From Thermoleophilaceae bacterium (GTDB lineage Bacteria > Actinomycetota > Thermoleophilia > Solirubrobacterales > Thermoleophilaceae): a stretch of DNA of 11,351 bases. The notes beneath the pieces were generated by a model. The model was not told the DNA's origin and did not search any database. It saw nothing but the letters and a program-made list of their open reading frames with translations. The stretch lies in NCBI GenBank assembly GCA_013696425.1, contig JACCYP010000227.1:1-11351 (forward strand), given 5' to 3'. The translations under genes and the position numbers were made by a program. Below, piece after piece: positions 4,790 to 11,351 of the stretch (positions are counted from its first letter, which is position 1; every line of letters begins with the position of its first letter).

Positions 4790-6286
4790 GTGCTTGCGAG
4801 CATCCCGACATACACGCTGGACGGAGTCGATTCGCGCGAGGTGACCGTGGAGGTCGACGTCCGCCGCGGCCTACCCGCCTTCGCGATTGTGGGACTGCCC
4901 GGGCCGGCGGTGAAGGAGGCGCGCGACCGCGTCCGAAGCGCTCTCGTCAACTCGGGCTTCGACTTCCCGATGAGCCGGCTCACCGCCAACCTCGCGCCTG
5001 CGAGCGTGAGGAAGGTGGGTCCGTCGTTCGACCTGGCGCTGGCCGTGGCGGTACTCGCCGCGAGCGGCCAGCTCGACTCCGGCGGGTTGGAGGACCTCGC
5101 GGTGTGCGGCGAACTGTCGCTGGGCGGGGAGCTGCGACCGGTGCGTGGTGCGCTCGCGATGGCGACAGGCGCCCGGCGCGCCGGCATGAAGCGGCTCGCG
5201 GTACCGGAGGAGTGCGCGGGTGAGGCCGCTCTGGTCGAGGGCCTCGATGTTGTCGGCGTGCCGACGCTCGCCCGGTTCGTGGCGATGGCGCGCGGCGAGT
5301 GGACGCCGGAGCCGGCGCTTCCGGCGTGCGCGGCCCCGCAGGCGCAGCCACCTGACCTGTGTGACGTCCGCGGCCAGCGCGACGCGCGACGCGCGCTGGA
5401 GATAGCGGCGGCCGGAGGCCACAACGTCCTCATGGTCGGCCCGCCCGGCGTGGGGAAGACCATGCTCGCGCGGCGCCTCCCCGGGATCCTGCCCGCGCCC
5501 TCGCTCGAGGAGGCGCTCGAGGTCACCCAGATCCACGGCGCAGCCGGCCTCACCCGTGGCGGGCTCGTGGCCGAGCGGCCATTCCGTGCGCCGCACCACA
5601 CGATCTCCGCACCCGGCCTCATCGGCGGCGGCTCTGTGCCCCGGCCAGGCGAGATCACGCTCGCGCACCGGGGCGTGCTCTTCCTCGACGAGCTGCCGGA
5701 GTTCTCGCGGCCCGCGCTTGAGGCGCTGCGCCAGCCGCTCGAAGCCGGTTCGATCGAGGTGATGCGCAGCCAGCGGACCCTGGTCTTCCCAGCGGCCTTC
5801 AACCTCATCGCGGCGTGCAATCCGTGCCCGTGCGCAAAGCCCGGCGGCGCGTGCACCTGCAGCGATCTCGATCGCGCCCGCTACCACCGCCGGCTGAGCG
5901 GGCCGCTGATGGACCGGATCGATCTCACGTGCCAGCTCGATCCGCGCCCGCCGGTGGTCGGCGCCGAGCCGAGTGAGGCGAGCGAGGGCGTCAGGGCGCG
6001 GGTTGAGGCGGCGCGTTTGGCACAGCGCGAGCGGCTCGCCGGCAGCCCCGCCGCCTGCAATGCCGAACTCGTCGAGGCCGAGGTGGCGGCGATGGTGCGG
6101 GGCTCGGCCGGGCTCCGGCGGATTCTGCACCGCAGTGGCATGAGCGCGCGCGGCCACGACCGGGTCGTGAGGGTGGCGCAGACCATCGCGGACCTCGACG
6201 GGCGCGAGGCACTCGGGGCCGCGGACGTTGAGGAGGCCGTGGCCTACCGCGCGGCTGGGAGCGAGGCGATGGCGGTGGCGGCATGA
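4790..6286 (+). CDS. comM: ComM / YifB family Mg-chelatase-like AAA+ ATPase
   Basis: A 498-residue ComM, a hexameric AAA+ helicase that promotes branch migration of recombination intermediates, notably in natural transformation. The N-terminal Lon-S16-like domain opens MLASIPTYTLDGVDSREV and includes GLPAFAIVGLPGPAVKEARDRVRSA. Walker A is GPPGVGKT (217-224) and Walker B is VLFLDE (296-301). A cysteine cluster (C343, C346, C348, C355, C357) forms the ComM zinc site, followed by LSGPLMDRIDL (sensor region) and the C-terminal helical domain. GTG 4790 is preferred over GTG 4781 and the further upstream ATG 4730 because the family usually begins near MLAS and a TAGCGT box sits 7 bases before it. 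The stop overlaps dprA as ATGA. Length is close to E. coli ComM (506). Confidence 0.95.
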   Translation: MLASIPTYTLDGVDSREVTVEVDVRRGLPAFAIVGLPGPAVKEARDRVRSALVNSGFDFPMSRLTANLAPASVRKVGPSFDLALAVAVLAASGQLDSGGLEDLAVCGELSLGGELRPVRGALAMATGARRAGMKRLAVPEECAGEAALVEGLDVVGVPTLARFVAMARGEWTPEPALPACAAPQAQPPDLCDVRGQRDARRALEIAAAGGHNVLMVGPPGVGKTMLARRLPGILPAPSLEEALEVTQIHGAAGLTRGGLVAERPFRAPHHTISAPGLIGGGSVPRPGEITLAHRGVLFLDELPEFSRPALEALRQPLEAGSIEVMRSQRTLVFPAAFNLIAACNPCPCAKPGGACTCSDLDRARYHRRLSGPLMDRIDLTCQLDPRPPVVGAEPSEASEGVRARVEAARLAQRERLAGSPAACNAELVEAEVAAMVRGSAGLRRILHRSGMSARGHDRVVRVAQTIADLDGREALGAADVEEAVAYRAAGSEAMAVAA

Positions 6287-7398
6287 GCGGCGCATGCGCC
6301 GAATGCCTGCGCCGCGGGTTCCTTGTTGGCCACCTCGCACCCTCGATCGCGCGGGTGCTGGACGGCCGCGGGCGCCGGCGGGCGGGAGCGGTGCTTTCAC
6401 TCCCCGAGGCGCAGCTGATCGCGGCGGTTGCGTCAGACACGGCCGCTGCCCGCGCGCGACAGTTCCTGAAGGGCTGGAACGAGGGGGAGGCGCGGGCGGT
6501 CCTCACCGCCACCGCAGTGGAGGCGGTCTGCGGGCATTCGGCTGCCTATCCGCCCGGCCTCGGGGACCTCGAGGACGCGCCAGCGACGCTGTTCGTGGCC
6601 GGGGGCCTCGACCGGCTCTCGAAGGCGATGGCGAGTCCCGGCGTGACGATCGTCGGGGCGCGGCGTGCGAGTGCCTACGGACTCGAGGTCACGCGCGAGC
6701 TCGGCCGCGGGGTGGCAGCGGCCGGCCTCACCGTGATCAGCGGGCTTGCGCTGGGGGTCGACGCCGCGGCACACCGGGGCGCGCTCGAAGCGGGCGGCAC
6801 CACGATCGCCGTTCTCGCAGGGGGAACGGATGTGCCCTATCCGCGCCTTAACCGCGGGCTCTACCGGCAACTCCTCGAGAACGGGCCGATCGTGTCCGAG
6901 CTGCCTCCGGGTCAGCGGCCCTACCGGTGGAGCTTCCCGGCCCGCAACCGGATCATGGCCGCGCTCGGCCGCATGACGGTGGTCACCGAGGCCCGGGATC
7001 CGAGTGGCTCGCTGATCACCACCGACTTCGCGCTCGACCTGGGCCGGGTTGTCGGAGCCGTTCCGGGCCAGGTGACAGCGGCGGTTTCCCAAGGCCCGAA
7101 CCGCCTTCTGCGCGACGGCTCCGCGCTGATCCGCGACGCCGGTGACGTGATCGACGAACTCTTCGGTGCCGACGCCGCCGATGCGTTCCGCGACGAGCGC
7201 ATGAAACCGAAGCCGGAGCTCCCGGACGTGCTGGCGCGCGTGCTCGAGGCGATCGAGAGCGGCGTGGGGCTCGAGGCCGTGGCAGAGGCCTCCGACCTCT
7301 CGGCCCGCGACGTACGCGCCGCGCTCGGGAAGCTCGAGCTGCTCGGCCTGGTCACGCGGCACGGAGTGGGGGCGTATGAGCGGGCGGCGGGCTGCTGA
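6283..7398 (+). CDS. dprA: DNA processing protein DprA (Smf)
   Basis: A 371-residue DprA, which protects incoming or exposed single-stranded DNA and loads RecA on it. The N-terminal part (CAECLRRGFLVGHL, two cysteines at 5 and 8) is of the sort seen in actinobacterial DprA. The Rossmann-like core runs from about residue 85 to 290: VGARRASAYG (124-133), SGLALGVDAAAHRGAL (153-168), VLAGGTDVPYPRLN (177-190), SFPARNRIMAALG (217-229) and TEARDPSGSLITTDFALDLGR (235-255). A C-terminal winged-helix (about 312-367, VLARVLEAIESG...VTRHGVGAYER) completes the usual architecture. It overlaps comM by four bases (ATGA), so the two are co-translated. The xerC-type recombinase gene often found after dprA is absent; thiD follows. 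Confidence 0.95.
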   Translation: MSGACAECLRRGFLVGHLAPSIARVLDGRGRRRAGAVLSLPEAQLIAAVASDTAAARARQFLKGWNEGEARAVLTATAVEAVCGHSAAYPPGLGDLEDAPATLFVAGGLDRLSKAMASPGVTIVGARRASAYGLEVTRELGRGVAAAGLTVISGLALGVDAAAHRGALEAGGTTIAVLAGGTDVPYPRLNRGLYRQLLENGPIVSELPPGQRPYRWSFPARNRIMAALGRMTVVTEARDPSGSLITTDFALDLGRVVGAVPGQVTAAVSQGPNRLLRDGSALIRDAGDVIDELFGADAADAFRDERMKPKPELPDVLARVLEAIESGVGLEAVAEASDLSARDVRAALGKLELLGLVTRHGVGAYERAAGC

Positions 7399-7421
7399 CC
7401 GGGCCCCAGGCGCCGAACGCC

Positions 7422-7427
7422 TACCCT
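7422..7427 (+). promoter_or_regulatory. -10-like hexamer before the mini-ORF and thiD
   Basis: TACCCT fits TANNNT and lies 10 bases before ATG 7438, so a transcript would start only a few bases before, or at, that ATG. No Shine-Dalgarno and no convincing -35 are seen. A small stem-loop AGGCG-CCGAA-CGCCT (7408-7422) abuts it and could mark the end of the comM-dprA message. Confidence 0.3.
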
Positions 7428-7437
7428 TCTGACGCCC

Positions 7438-7470
7438 ATGGGCCTCGACCACCTCTTCGAGCGGCCCTGA
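7438..7470 (+). CDS. Ten-codon ORF overlapping the thiD start (possible leader or coupling ORF)
   Basis: ATG at 7438 opens a ten-residue frame, MGLDHLFERP, closed by TGA at 7468-7470. The TGA overlaps CTG 7467-7469 as CTGA, in the same way that TTGA, GTGA and ATGA link other genes in this window. Because thiD has no standard start codon here, ribosomes terminating on this mini-ORF are an attractive source of thiD initiation. The peptide has no run of a regulated amino acid and no known function. It could also be the true N-terminus of thiD if a sequencing frameshift lies in between. Existence as a translated ORF is inference. Confidence 0.35.
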   Translation: MGLDHLFERP

Positions 7471-8261
7471 CGCCGCGCAACCCACCCGTCGTCCTCTCGA
7501 TCGCGGGCTCCGACTCGGGGGGCGGCGCGGGCATCCAGGCGGACCTCAAGGCGATCGCGCGCGCCGGCTGCCACGGCACGACCGCGATAACGGCGGTCAC
7601 GGCCCAGAACACGTTGGGCGTGACCGCCGTCCATGCGCTGCCACCGGAGGCGATCGTGGACCAGGTGCGCGCCGTGGCCGAGGACATCGGTGTGGATGCG
7701 GTGAAGATCGGGATGGTCGGCGGAACCGGCGCAATCGAGGCCGTGGCCCGTGCGCTGCCGCTCGTCGGCGACGCACCCGTCGTGCTCGACCCCGTGATGG
7801 TGGCCGAGAGCGGCGCGCGACTGCTGCTCGACGACGCCGTCGAGGCACTGCGGGCGACGCTCGTTCCCCGCGCCGCCATGGTCACGCCGAACCTCCCGGA
7901 GGCGCGCGTGCTGGCGGGGGCCGGCGACGACTCCGAACCCGAGGAGCTGGCCCGCGCGATCCACGCGCTCGGCGCCGGGGCGGTCGTCGTCACCGGCGGC
8001 CATCACGAGCAGGCGATCGACGTGTTCTTCGACGGGGACCAGATGCTGTCGATTCCGGGAGAGCGCCATCCCGATGGCGCGGCGCACGGAAGCGGGTGTA
8101 CCCACTCCTCGACGCTCGCGGCCGAGCTCGCCAAGGGCGCCTCGCCGCTCGAGGCCGCGAGGGTGGCGAGGGAAACCGCTGCGCGCGCCGTGCGGGACGG
8201 CCTGCGGGACATCGGGGCGGGTCCCGGTCCGGTCGACGTGTTCGGCCTCGAACAGCGCTGA
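7467..8261 (+). CDS. thiD: Hydroxymethylpyrimidine / phosphomethylpyrimidine kinase ThiD, apparent CTG start
   Basis: ThiD phosphorylates HMP and HMP-phosphate in thiamine biosynthesis. The conserved start PPVVLSIAGSDSGGGAGIQAD is fully encoded, with substrate-binding residues in GSDSGGGAG (residues 14-22). LDPVMVAESG lies near 107-116, TPNLPEARVLAG near 140-151, and VVVTGGHH and HGSGCTHSSTLAA (active-site Cys211) follow. With CTG 7467 as start the protein is 264 residues, against 266 in E. coli. The frame is open back to TGA 7377-7379 but has no ATG, GTG or TTG until TTG 7614, which would remove the substrate-binding motif. CTG gives the natural opening MTPRNPPVVLSIAG and overlaps the mini-ORF stop. 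The function is secure; the start codon is inferred. Confidence 0.92.
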   Translation: MTPRNPPVVLSIAGSDSGGGAGIQADLKAIARAGCHGTTAITAVTAQNTLGVTAVHALPPEAIVDQVRAVAEDIGVDAVKIGMVGGTGAIEAVARALPLVGDAPVVLDPVMVAESGARLLLDDAVEALRATLVPRAAMVTPNLPEARVLAGAGDDSEPEELARAIHALGAGAVVVTGGHHEQAIDVFFDGDQMLSIPGERHPDGAAHGSGCTHSSTLAAELAKGASPLEAARVARETAARAVRDGLRDIGAGPGPVDVFGLEQR

Positions 8262-8279
8262 TCGGCGCGGCGGCGCGCC

Positions 8280-8306
8280 AAGCCCCCGGAACCCGGCTGG
8301 GGCTTT
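8280..8306 (+). terminator. Terminator-like hairpin after thiD
   Basis: AAGCCCC (8280-8286) pairs with GGGGCTT (8299-8305), with further CGG/CCG pairing inside the loop and one more T after the stem, followed by TTGCC context. It lies 18 bases after the thiD stop. The stem is GC-rich, but the T-tract is only three bases, so this is a weak version of an intrinsic terminator. Confidence 0.5.
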
Positions 8307-8308
8307 GC

Positions 8309-8314
8309 CATAAT
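8309..8314 (+). promoter_or_regulatory. -10-like CATAAT before the 82-residue gene
   Basis: CATAAT differs from TATAAT at one position and is the most AT-rich hexamer in this otherwise GC-rich gap. It stands 33 bases before ATG 8348, predicting a leader of roughly 27 bases. No convincing -35 is seen at 16-18 bases upstream, where the thiD terminator stem sits. Confidence 0.3.
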
Positions 8315-8347
8315 CGCCTGACCGCGAGCCGCCGCCGCGGACCCACG

Positions 8348-8596
8348 ATGAAGTTCCTTCGAATGAAGCCCGGGCATGGCGAAGTCCTCCTGAGAGAGGG
8401 AGATCCCGCCGTGCGCGCGGAAGAGGAGGCGCTGGTCGAGGAGTTCCGGCGCCAGCTCGACGAGGGGATGTGGGCTGCCGTCCCCACCCAGGACGAGACC
8501 AGCGGCCGGCGCGAGGCGCGGATGGTGCGCGACTTCGGGGACGTGCCGCGCGACGCGGAGCGCGTGATCTTCTTCCCCCGCGCAGCCGGCGGCTAG
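8348..8596 (+). CDS. Uncharacterised 82-residue protein
   Basis: I do not recognise a named family with certainty. The protein is soluble and highly charged: a short basic N-terminus (MKFLRMKPGHGEVLLREGDP), a predicted amphipathic helix rich in Glu and Arg (AVRAEEEALVEEFRRQLDEGMWAAV), a short polar loop (PTQDETSGRREARMV), then RDFGDVPRDAERVIFFPRAAGG. The plan of helix, 'FRRxLxEG', strand, 'DF/FDP...AERVI..P...GG' resembles small actinobacterial proteins that I recall as hypothetical; no function is known to me. The ATG 8348 is the first in-frame start after the thiD region and has no Shine-Dalgarno. It is followed after 13 bases by the next gene, with which it is probably co-transcribed. Codon use matches its neighbours, so it is likely a real gene. 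Confidence 0.75.
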   Translation: MKFLRMKPGHGEVLLREGDPAVRAEEEALVEEFRRQLDEGMWAAVPTQDETSGRREARMVRDFGDVPRDAERVIFFPRAAGG

Positions 8597-8609
8597 AGGC
8601 GCGCTCAGC

Positions 8610-9236
8610 GTGTCCGCCGCCCTCTTCGCACTCATCCTCGTCGCCGCCCTCCTCGCCGTGCCGAGCCTCGTGATGGCGTTCCATCGCCTCCGGGACGAGC
8701 GCGACCGGCGGAGGCGCGCCCGCCGCAGCCACGGCGATCTCGTGACGATCGGTGACCCCGGACGCGAACGCCGCGCCGAGCAGCGCGCCCGCGAGCTGCT
8801 GCGCTCCTGCGTGAACGACGAGGAGTGGGACATGTACCGCGACCTCGGCTTCCTGCGCGTGTGGGGCCAGTCTGCGGCCGAGGCCAAGGCAGGCGCCTCG
8901 CGCGAGGCCGCGGGCTCCCGGTACGCCTACCTCATCTACCCGCACAAGCCGATCACGGCCTACGTGCCTGACTCGGGCCGCCTCCTCAGCGAATACTGCG
9001 TCGAGTTCCCGGACCTCGCGGGGGGGATGACGGGCGGAGGCACCAAGCTCCCTGCTTCCGACGACGTGCTCGCCAAGTGGATGGCCCTGACCGGTGATGA
9101 GCACCGCCTGATCAGGGACGCGAACATGCATCTGCCCGGCCGGCAGCTCGATCCCGCCCGCGTGCGCCGTGACCTGTGGCGCCTCGCGCAGTGGGAGCGC
9201 GAGCGAGGCGCCTCGGTCGAGGCCCGCCGCCGATGA
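8610..9236 (+). CDS. Uncharacterised protein with one N-terminal membrane helix (208 residues)
   Basis: The function is unknown. Residues 2-23 (SAALFALILVAALLAVPSLVMA) are a clear membrane anchor, followed by a very basic segment (RLRDERDRRRRARRS, 26-40), so the bulk is probably cytoplasmic. The soluble part contains LLRSCVNDEEWDMYRDLGFLRVWG (63-86), a strand pair YAYLIYPHKPITAYVP (105-120), SEYCVEFPD (127-135) and LPASDDVLAKWMALTGDEHRLIRDANM (147-173). This order (helix ending in 'W..Y..LGF.RV.G', strands, a Cys-containing strand, 'LP..D.(ML)A..L.L..DE..F...AN') resembles a family of actinobacterial hypothetical proteins that I recall but cannot name. The start is GTG 8610 with AGAGG about 10 bases upstream. 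It lies between the 82-residue gene and ilvD. Confidence 0.8.
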   Translation: MSAALFALILVAALLAVPSLVMAFHRLRDERDRRRRARRSHGDLVTIGDPGRERRAEQRARELLRSCVNDEEWDMYRDLGFLRVWGQSAAEAKAGASREAAGSRYAYLIYPHKPITAYVPDSGRLLSEYCVEFPDLAGGMTGGGTKLPASDDVLAKWMALTGDEHRLIRDANMHLPGRQLDPARVRRDLWRLAQWERERGASVEARRR

Positions 9237-9288
9237 GACCCCGGGGGTCCTCACAGCCCACCGTTCGGAGCTGGACCGCGAGTTCGGC

Positions 9289-10974
9289 GTGAGCACCGAC
9301 CTCGGCACCGATCCCCGGTCGCGCAGCCGCGCGATCCTCGAAGGTCCCGAGCGGGCCGCCGCGCGCGCCTACCTGAAGGGCATCGGGTTCAGCGGCGAGG
9401 ACCTCGAGAAGCCGATCATCGGCGTCGCTAACACCTGGACGGAGACGATGCCGTGCAACTTCCACCTGCGCGCGCTGGCCAAGCGCGTGAAGGACGGGAT
9501 CCGCGCGGCGGGCGCCACGCCGATGGAGTTCAACACGATCTCGATATCCGACGGCATCACGATGGGCACCGAGGGCATGAAGACCAGCCTGGTCTCCCGT
9601 GAGGTGATCGCCGACTCGATCGAGCTCGTCTCGCGCGGCCACATGTTCGACGGCGTGGTGGCGTTGAGCGGCTGCGACAAGACGATTCCCGGGTGCGTGA
9701 TGGCGCTCGCGCGCCTCGACGTGCCGAGCCTGATGCTCTACGGCGGCACGATCGCTCCCGGCCGCCTGCACGGCAGGGACGTGAGCATCCAGGACGTGTT
9801 CGAGGCCGTAGGCGCCCACGCCGCGGGCGACATGACCGACGACGAGCTCACCGAGCTCGAGAATGTGGCCTCCCCGGGCGCCGGCGCGTGCGGCGGCCAG
9901 TACACGGCGAACACCATGGGCACGGCGTTCGAGATCCTCGGCATCTCGCCGATGGGCAGCGGCGTGGTGCCCGCCGAGGACGGCAAGAAGGGGCAGGTTG
10001 CCGAGGACTGCGGCAAGCTCGTGGTCGAGCTGCTCGGCCAGGACCTCCATCCGAGCAGGATCATCACCAAGGATTCACTCGAGAACGCGATCACCGGCGT
10101 CGCCGCCACCGGCGGCTCCACGAACGCAGTGCTGCACCTGATGGCCGTCGCCAACGAGGTGGGCGTCGCGCTCGACCTCGAGGACTTCGATCGGATCGCG
10201 TGGAAGACGCCGCTGATCGCCGACCTGAAGCCGGGCGGCCGCTTCCTCGCCTCAGACCTCTACCACGCCGGCGGCATGCGCCTGGTCGCGAAACGCCTGC
10301 TCGACGCCGGCATGCTGAACGCCGACGCCGTCACGGTCACCGGCCGCACGGTCGGAGAGGAGGCAGAGCAGGCGCAGGAGGGCGAGGGCCAGGAGGTGAT
10401 CCGCGCGATGGACGATCCGCTCTCGCCCAACGGCGGCTTCGCGATTCTGCGCGGCAACCTCGCTCCCGACGGCGCTGTCGTGAAGCTCGCCGGCCACAAC
10501 CGCCGCGAGCACACCGGCCCGGCGCGCGTGTTCGAGTGCGAGGAGGACGCGTTTGAAGCGGTCAAGGCGGGCTCGATCACCGAAGGCGAGGTGGTCGTGA
10601 TTCGCAACGAGGGCCCGAGCGGCGGCCCGGGTATGCGCGAGATGCTGGCCGTCACTGCCGCGCTGGTAGGCGAGGGCCTCGGCGACTCGGTCGCCCTGCT
10701 CACCGACGGTCGCTTCTCCGGGGCCACCCACGGCTTCATGGCCGGCCACGTGGCCCCGGAGGCGCCGCGCGGGGGCCCGATCGGCGCCGTGCGCGACGGC
10801 GACTCGATCACCTTCGACGTGGGGGCGCGCGAGCTGCGCCTCGACCTACCCGACGAGGAGATCGCGAAGCGTGTCGAGGCCTACGAGTCGCCCGCAGCGA
10901 AGTACGAGACCGGCGTGCTCGGCAAGTACGCCCGCCACGTCGGCTCGGCCGCACAGGGCGCGCTCACGACCTAG
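9289..10974 (+). CDS. ilvD: Dihydroxy-acid dehydratase
   Basis: IlvD removes water from 2,3-dihydroxy-isovalerate and -methylvalerate, the third common step of valine, isoleucine and leucine synthesis. The protein is 561 residues from GTG 9289, the usual length of the [2Fe-2S] actinobacterial/cyanobacterial type. The three cluster cysteines are Cys56 (ETMPCNFHL), Cys129 (LSGCDKTIPGC) and Cys201 (GAGACGGQYTANTM), with spacing of 73 and 72 residues; Lys131 is the position of the carbamylated metal ligand. GGSTNAVLHL (275-284), EGPSGGPGM (441-449) and TDGRFSGATHGF (472-483, with the proposed base Ser477) are all present. An in-frame GTG/ATG-type start upstream at 9169 lies inside the preceding gene and adds unconserved sequence. 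The gene begins 52 bases after the membrane protein and ends just before repeat B. Confidence 0.97.
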   Translation: MSTDLGTDPRSRSRAILEGPERAAARAYLKGIGFSGEDLEKPIIGVANTWTETMPCNFHLRALAKRVKDGIRAAGATPMEFNTISISDGITMGTEGMKTSLVSREVIADSIELVSRGHMFDGVVALSGCDKTIPGCVMALARLDVPSLMLYGGTIAPGRLHGRDVSIQDVFEAVGAHAAGDMTDDELTELENVASPGAGACGGQYTANTMGTAFEILGISPMGSGVVPAEDGKKGQVAEDCGKLVVELLGQDLHPSRIITKDSLENAITGVAATGGSTNAVLHLMAVANEVGVALDLEDFDRIAWKTPLIADLKPGGRFLASDLYHAGGMRLVAKRLLDAGMLNADAVTVTGRTVGEEAEQAQEGEGQEVIRAMDDPLSPNGGFAILRGNLAPDGAVVKLAGHNRREHTGPARVFECEEDAFEAVKAGSITEGEVVVIRNEGPSGGPGMREMLAVTAALVGEGLGDSVALLTDGRFSGATHGFMAGHVAPEAPRGGPIGAVRDGDSITFDVGARELRLDLPDEEIAKRVEAYESPAAKYETGVLGKYARHVGSAAQGALTT

Positions 10975-10984
10975 CCCTGCCGAA

Positions 10985-11156
10985 CTAGATGACTGATTCC
11001 CCGATCCCCGCACGCGCGGATGACGCGCCATGCCTTCGCTGGAGCGCCACCCACCCGCTCGCCGGTAGGTACCCCTACCGGCTTCGCGGGCGGTCGGCGC
11101 TCAGCTTGGCCTGGACGCGCCCCCGCACGCACGGCCCCGGGGAATCAATCATCTAG
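10985..11156. repeat. Long fold-back inverted repeat B at the ilvD/hydrolase convergent junction
   Basis: The terminal arms CTAGATGACTGATTCCCC (10985-11002) and GGGGAATCAATCATCTAG (11139-11156) are inverted copies matching at 17 of 18 positions. Inside, GAGCGCC (11042-11048) pairs with GGCGCTC (11096-11102), and the apex CCGGTAGG (11062-11069) pairs with CCTACCGG (11074-11081) around TACC. The centres of the outer and inner pairs differ by one base, so the whole 172-base segment is one fold-back structure, diverged in the middle of each arm. The right arm includes the stop codon of the minus-strand hydrolase. CTAG at both ends could also be a 4-base target duplication. The likely roles are a bidirectional terminator or a non-coding MITE-like element. 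Confidence 0.75.
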
Positions 11157-11351
11157 GCGGTTGCCGTGGAAGACTCGCCGGAGGAGATGTTGTCCTCGGC
11201 CTCGCCCTGCTCGTCAAGGAACTCCATCACGAGGTCGTTCACGGTCCCGGGCCGCTCGGCCATCGGGATGTGGCCGGTGTCCTCGAGCACGACCAGGCGC
11301 GAGTCGTCGATGGCGTTGTTGAACTCCTTGGCGTCACGCACCGGGATGATC
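11153..11351 (-). CDS. Alpha/beta hydrolase, C-terminal fragment
   Basis: Only the last 65 residues are inside the window; the frame stays open to the right edge, so this is partial at its 5' end. The visible sequence is IIPVRDAKEFNNAIDDSRLVVLEDTGHIPMAERPGTVNDLVMEFLDEQ, in short pieces: the strand LVVLEDTGH carries the catalytic His of the alpha/beta hydrolase fold, and GHIPMAERPGTVNDLVMEFL is the typical closing helix of this superfamily (for example meta-cleavage product hydrolases and haloperoxidase-like enzymes). The substrate cannot be told from this part. A short acidic Ser/Thr/Ala tail (GEAEDNISSGESSTATA) follows the fold. The stop is the complement of CTA at 11153-11155, inside the right arm of repeat B. 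The GTG at 11339-11341 is internal, not the start. Confidence 0.85.
   Translation of the reverse strand, partial: IIPVRDAKEFNNAIDDSRLVVLEDTGHIPMAERPGTVNDLVMEFLDEQGEAEDNISSGESSTATA

Noticed and set aside
4871..6400. Long antisense open frame (509 codons) across comM
   Set aside because: It lies opposite a complete, motif-rich comM, and its translation is Arg/Ala/Gly-rich without domain signals. Such frames arise from third-position GC bias, as do the other long minus-strand frames over rplS/lepB, dprA/thiD and ilvD.
9237..9249. GACCCC-G-GGGGTC palindrome just after the 208-residue gene
   Set aside because: With a one-base centre it cannot form a good hairpin, and short GC palindromes are expected by chance in such DNA. 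No T-run or promoter element is attached.
9169..9288. Earlier in-frame start for ilvD
   Set aside because: It would overlap the end of the 208-residue gene and adds 40 low-complexity residues. GTG 9289 gives the normal IlvD length.
11020..11322. Plus-strand 100-codon open frame at the right edge
   Set aside because: It runs through fold-back repeat B and the antisense of the hydrolase, has biased Arg/Pro composition and no recognisable domain.
1..11351. CRISPR array, tRNA/rRNA genes, transposase, phage or toxin-antitoxin genes
   Set aside because: I looked for regularly spaced repeats, tRNA-like folds and typical protein motifs and saw none. The only repeats are the intergenic palindromes and the operator-like motifs listed.

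Overview
The window is very GC-rich chromosomal DNA from an actinobacterium. The order ffh - rpsP - khpA - rimM - trmD - rplS - lepB - rnhB - yraN - comM - dprA matches the conserved actinobacterial translation, secretion and competence-type neighbourhood (the Mycobacterium Rv2909c-Rv2896c region, recalled from memory). Protein style and composition suggest a deep-branching class such as Thermoleophilia, but that placement is inference.

Layout. Bases 1-375 are the 3' end of ffh. Bases 469-2087 hold rpsP, khpA, rimM and trmD, tightly packed, with 4-base overlaps at khpA/rimM (TTGA) and rimM/trmD (GTGA). Then come rplS with a long acidic tail (2156-2845), lepB (2857-3471) and rnhB (about 3539-4156). 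yraN (4275-4664) is turned onto the minus strand. comM and dprA (4790-7398) overlap by ATGA. A ten-codon ORF runs into thiD, which seems to start at CTG (7467-8261). Two uncharacterised proteins follow (8348-8596 and 8610-9236), then ilvD (9289-10974). The right edge is the C-terminal end of a minus-strand alpha/beta hydrolase. No tRNA, rRNA, CRISPR array or coding transposase is visible.

How the genes work together. The first block serves ribosome and tRNA maturation (S16, RimM, TrmD, L19, KhpA) and protein export (Ffh, LepB). rnhB, comM and dprA act on nucleic acids (RNA in DNA, branch migration, RecA loading on single strands). thiD (thiamine) and ilvD (branched-chain amino acids) are unrelated biosynthetic genes.

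Most noteworthy: (a) the divergent yraN/comM gap is a mirror image, with a 15-base motif repeated in inverted orientation (14 of 15 identical), each copy 9 bases from a -10-like hexamer and about 22 bases from a start codon; (b) both convergent gene junctions are filled by long fold-back inverted repeats that share apex sequences, suggesting one repeat family; (c) thiD has no ATG, GTG or TTG start and is probably read from a CTG overlapping the stop of a mini-ORF; (d) L19 carries an Ala/Glu/Asp tail of about 110 residues. I see no clearly new multi-gene system.
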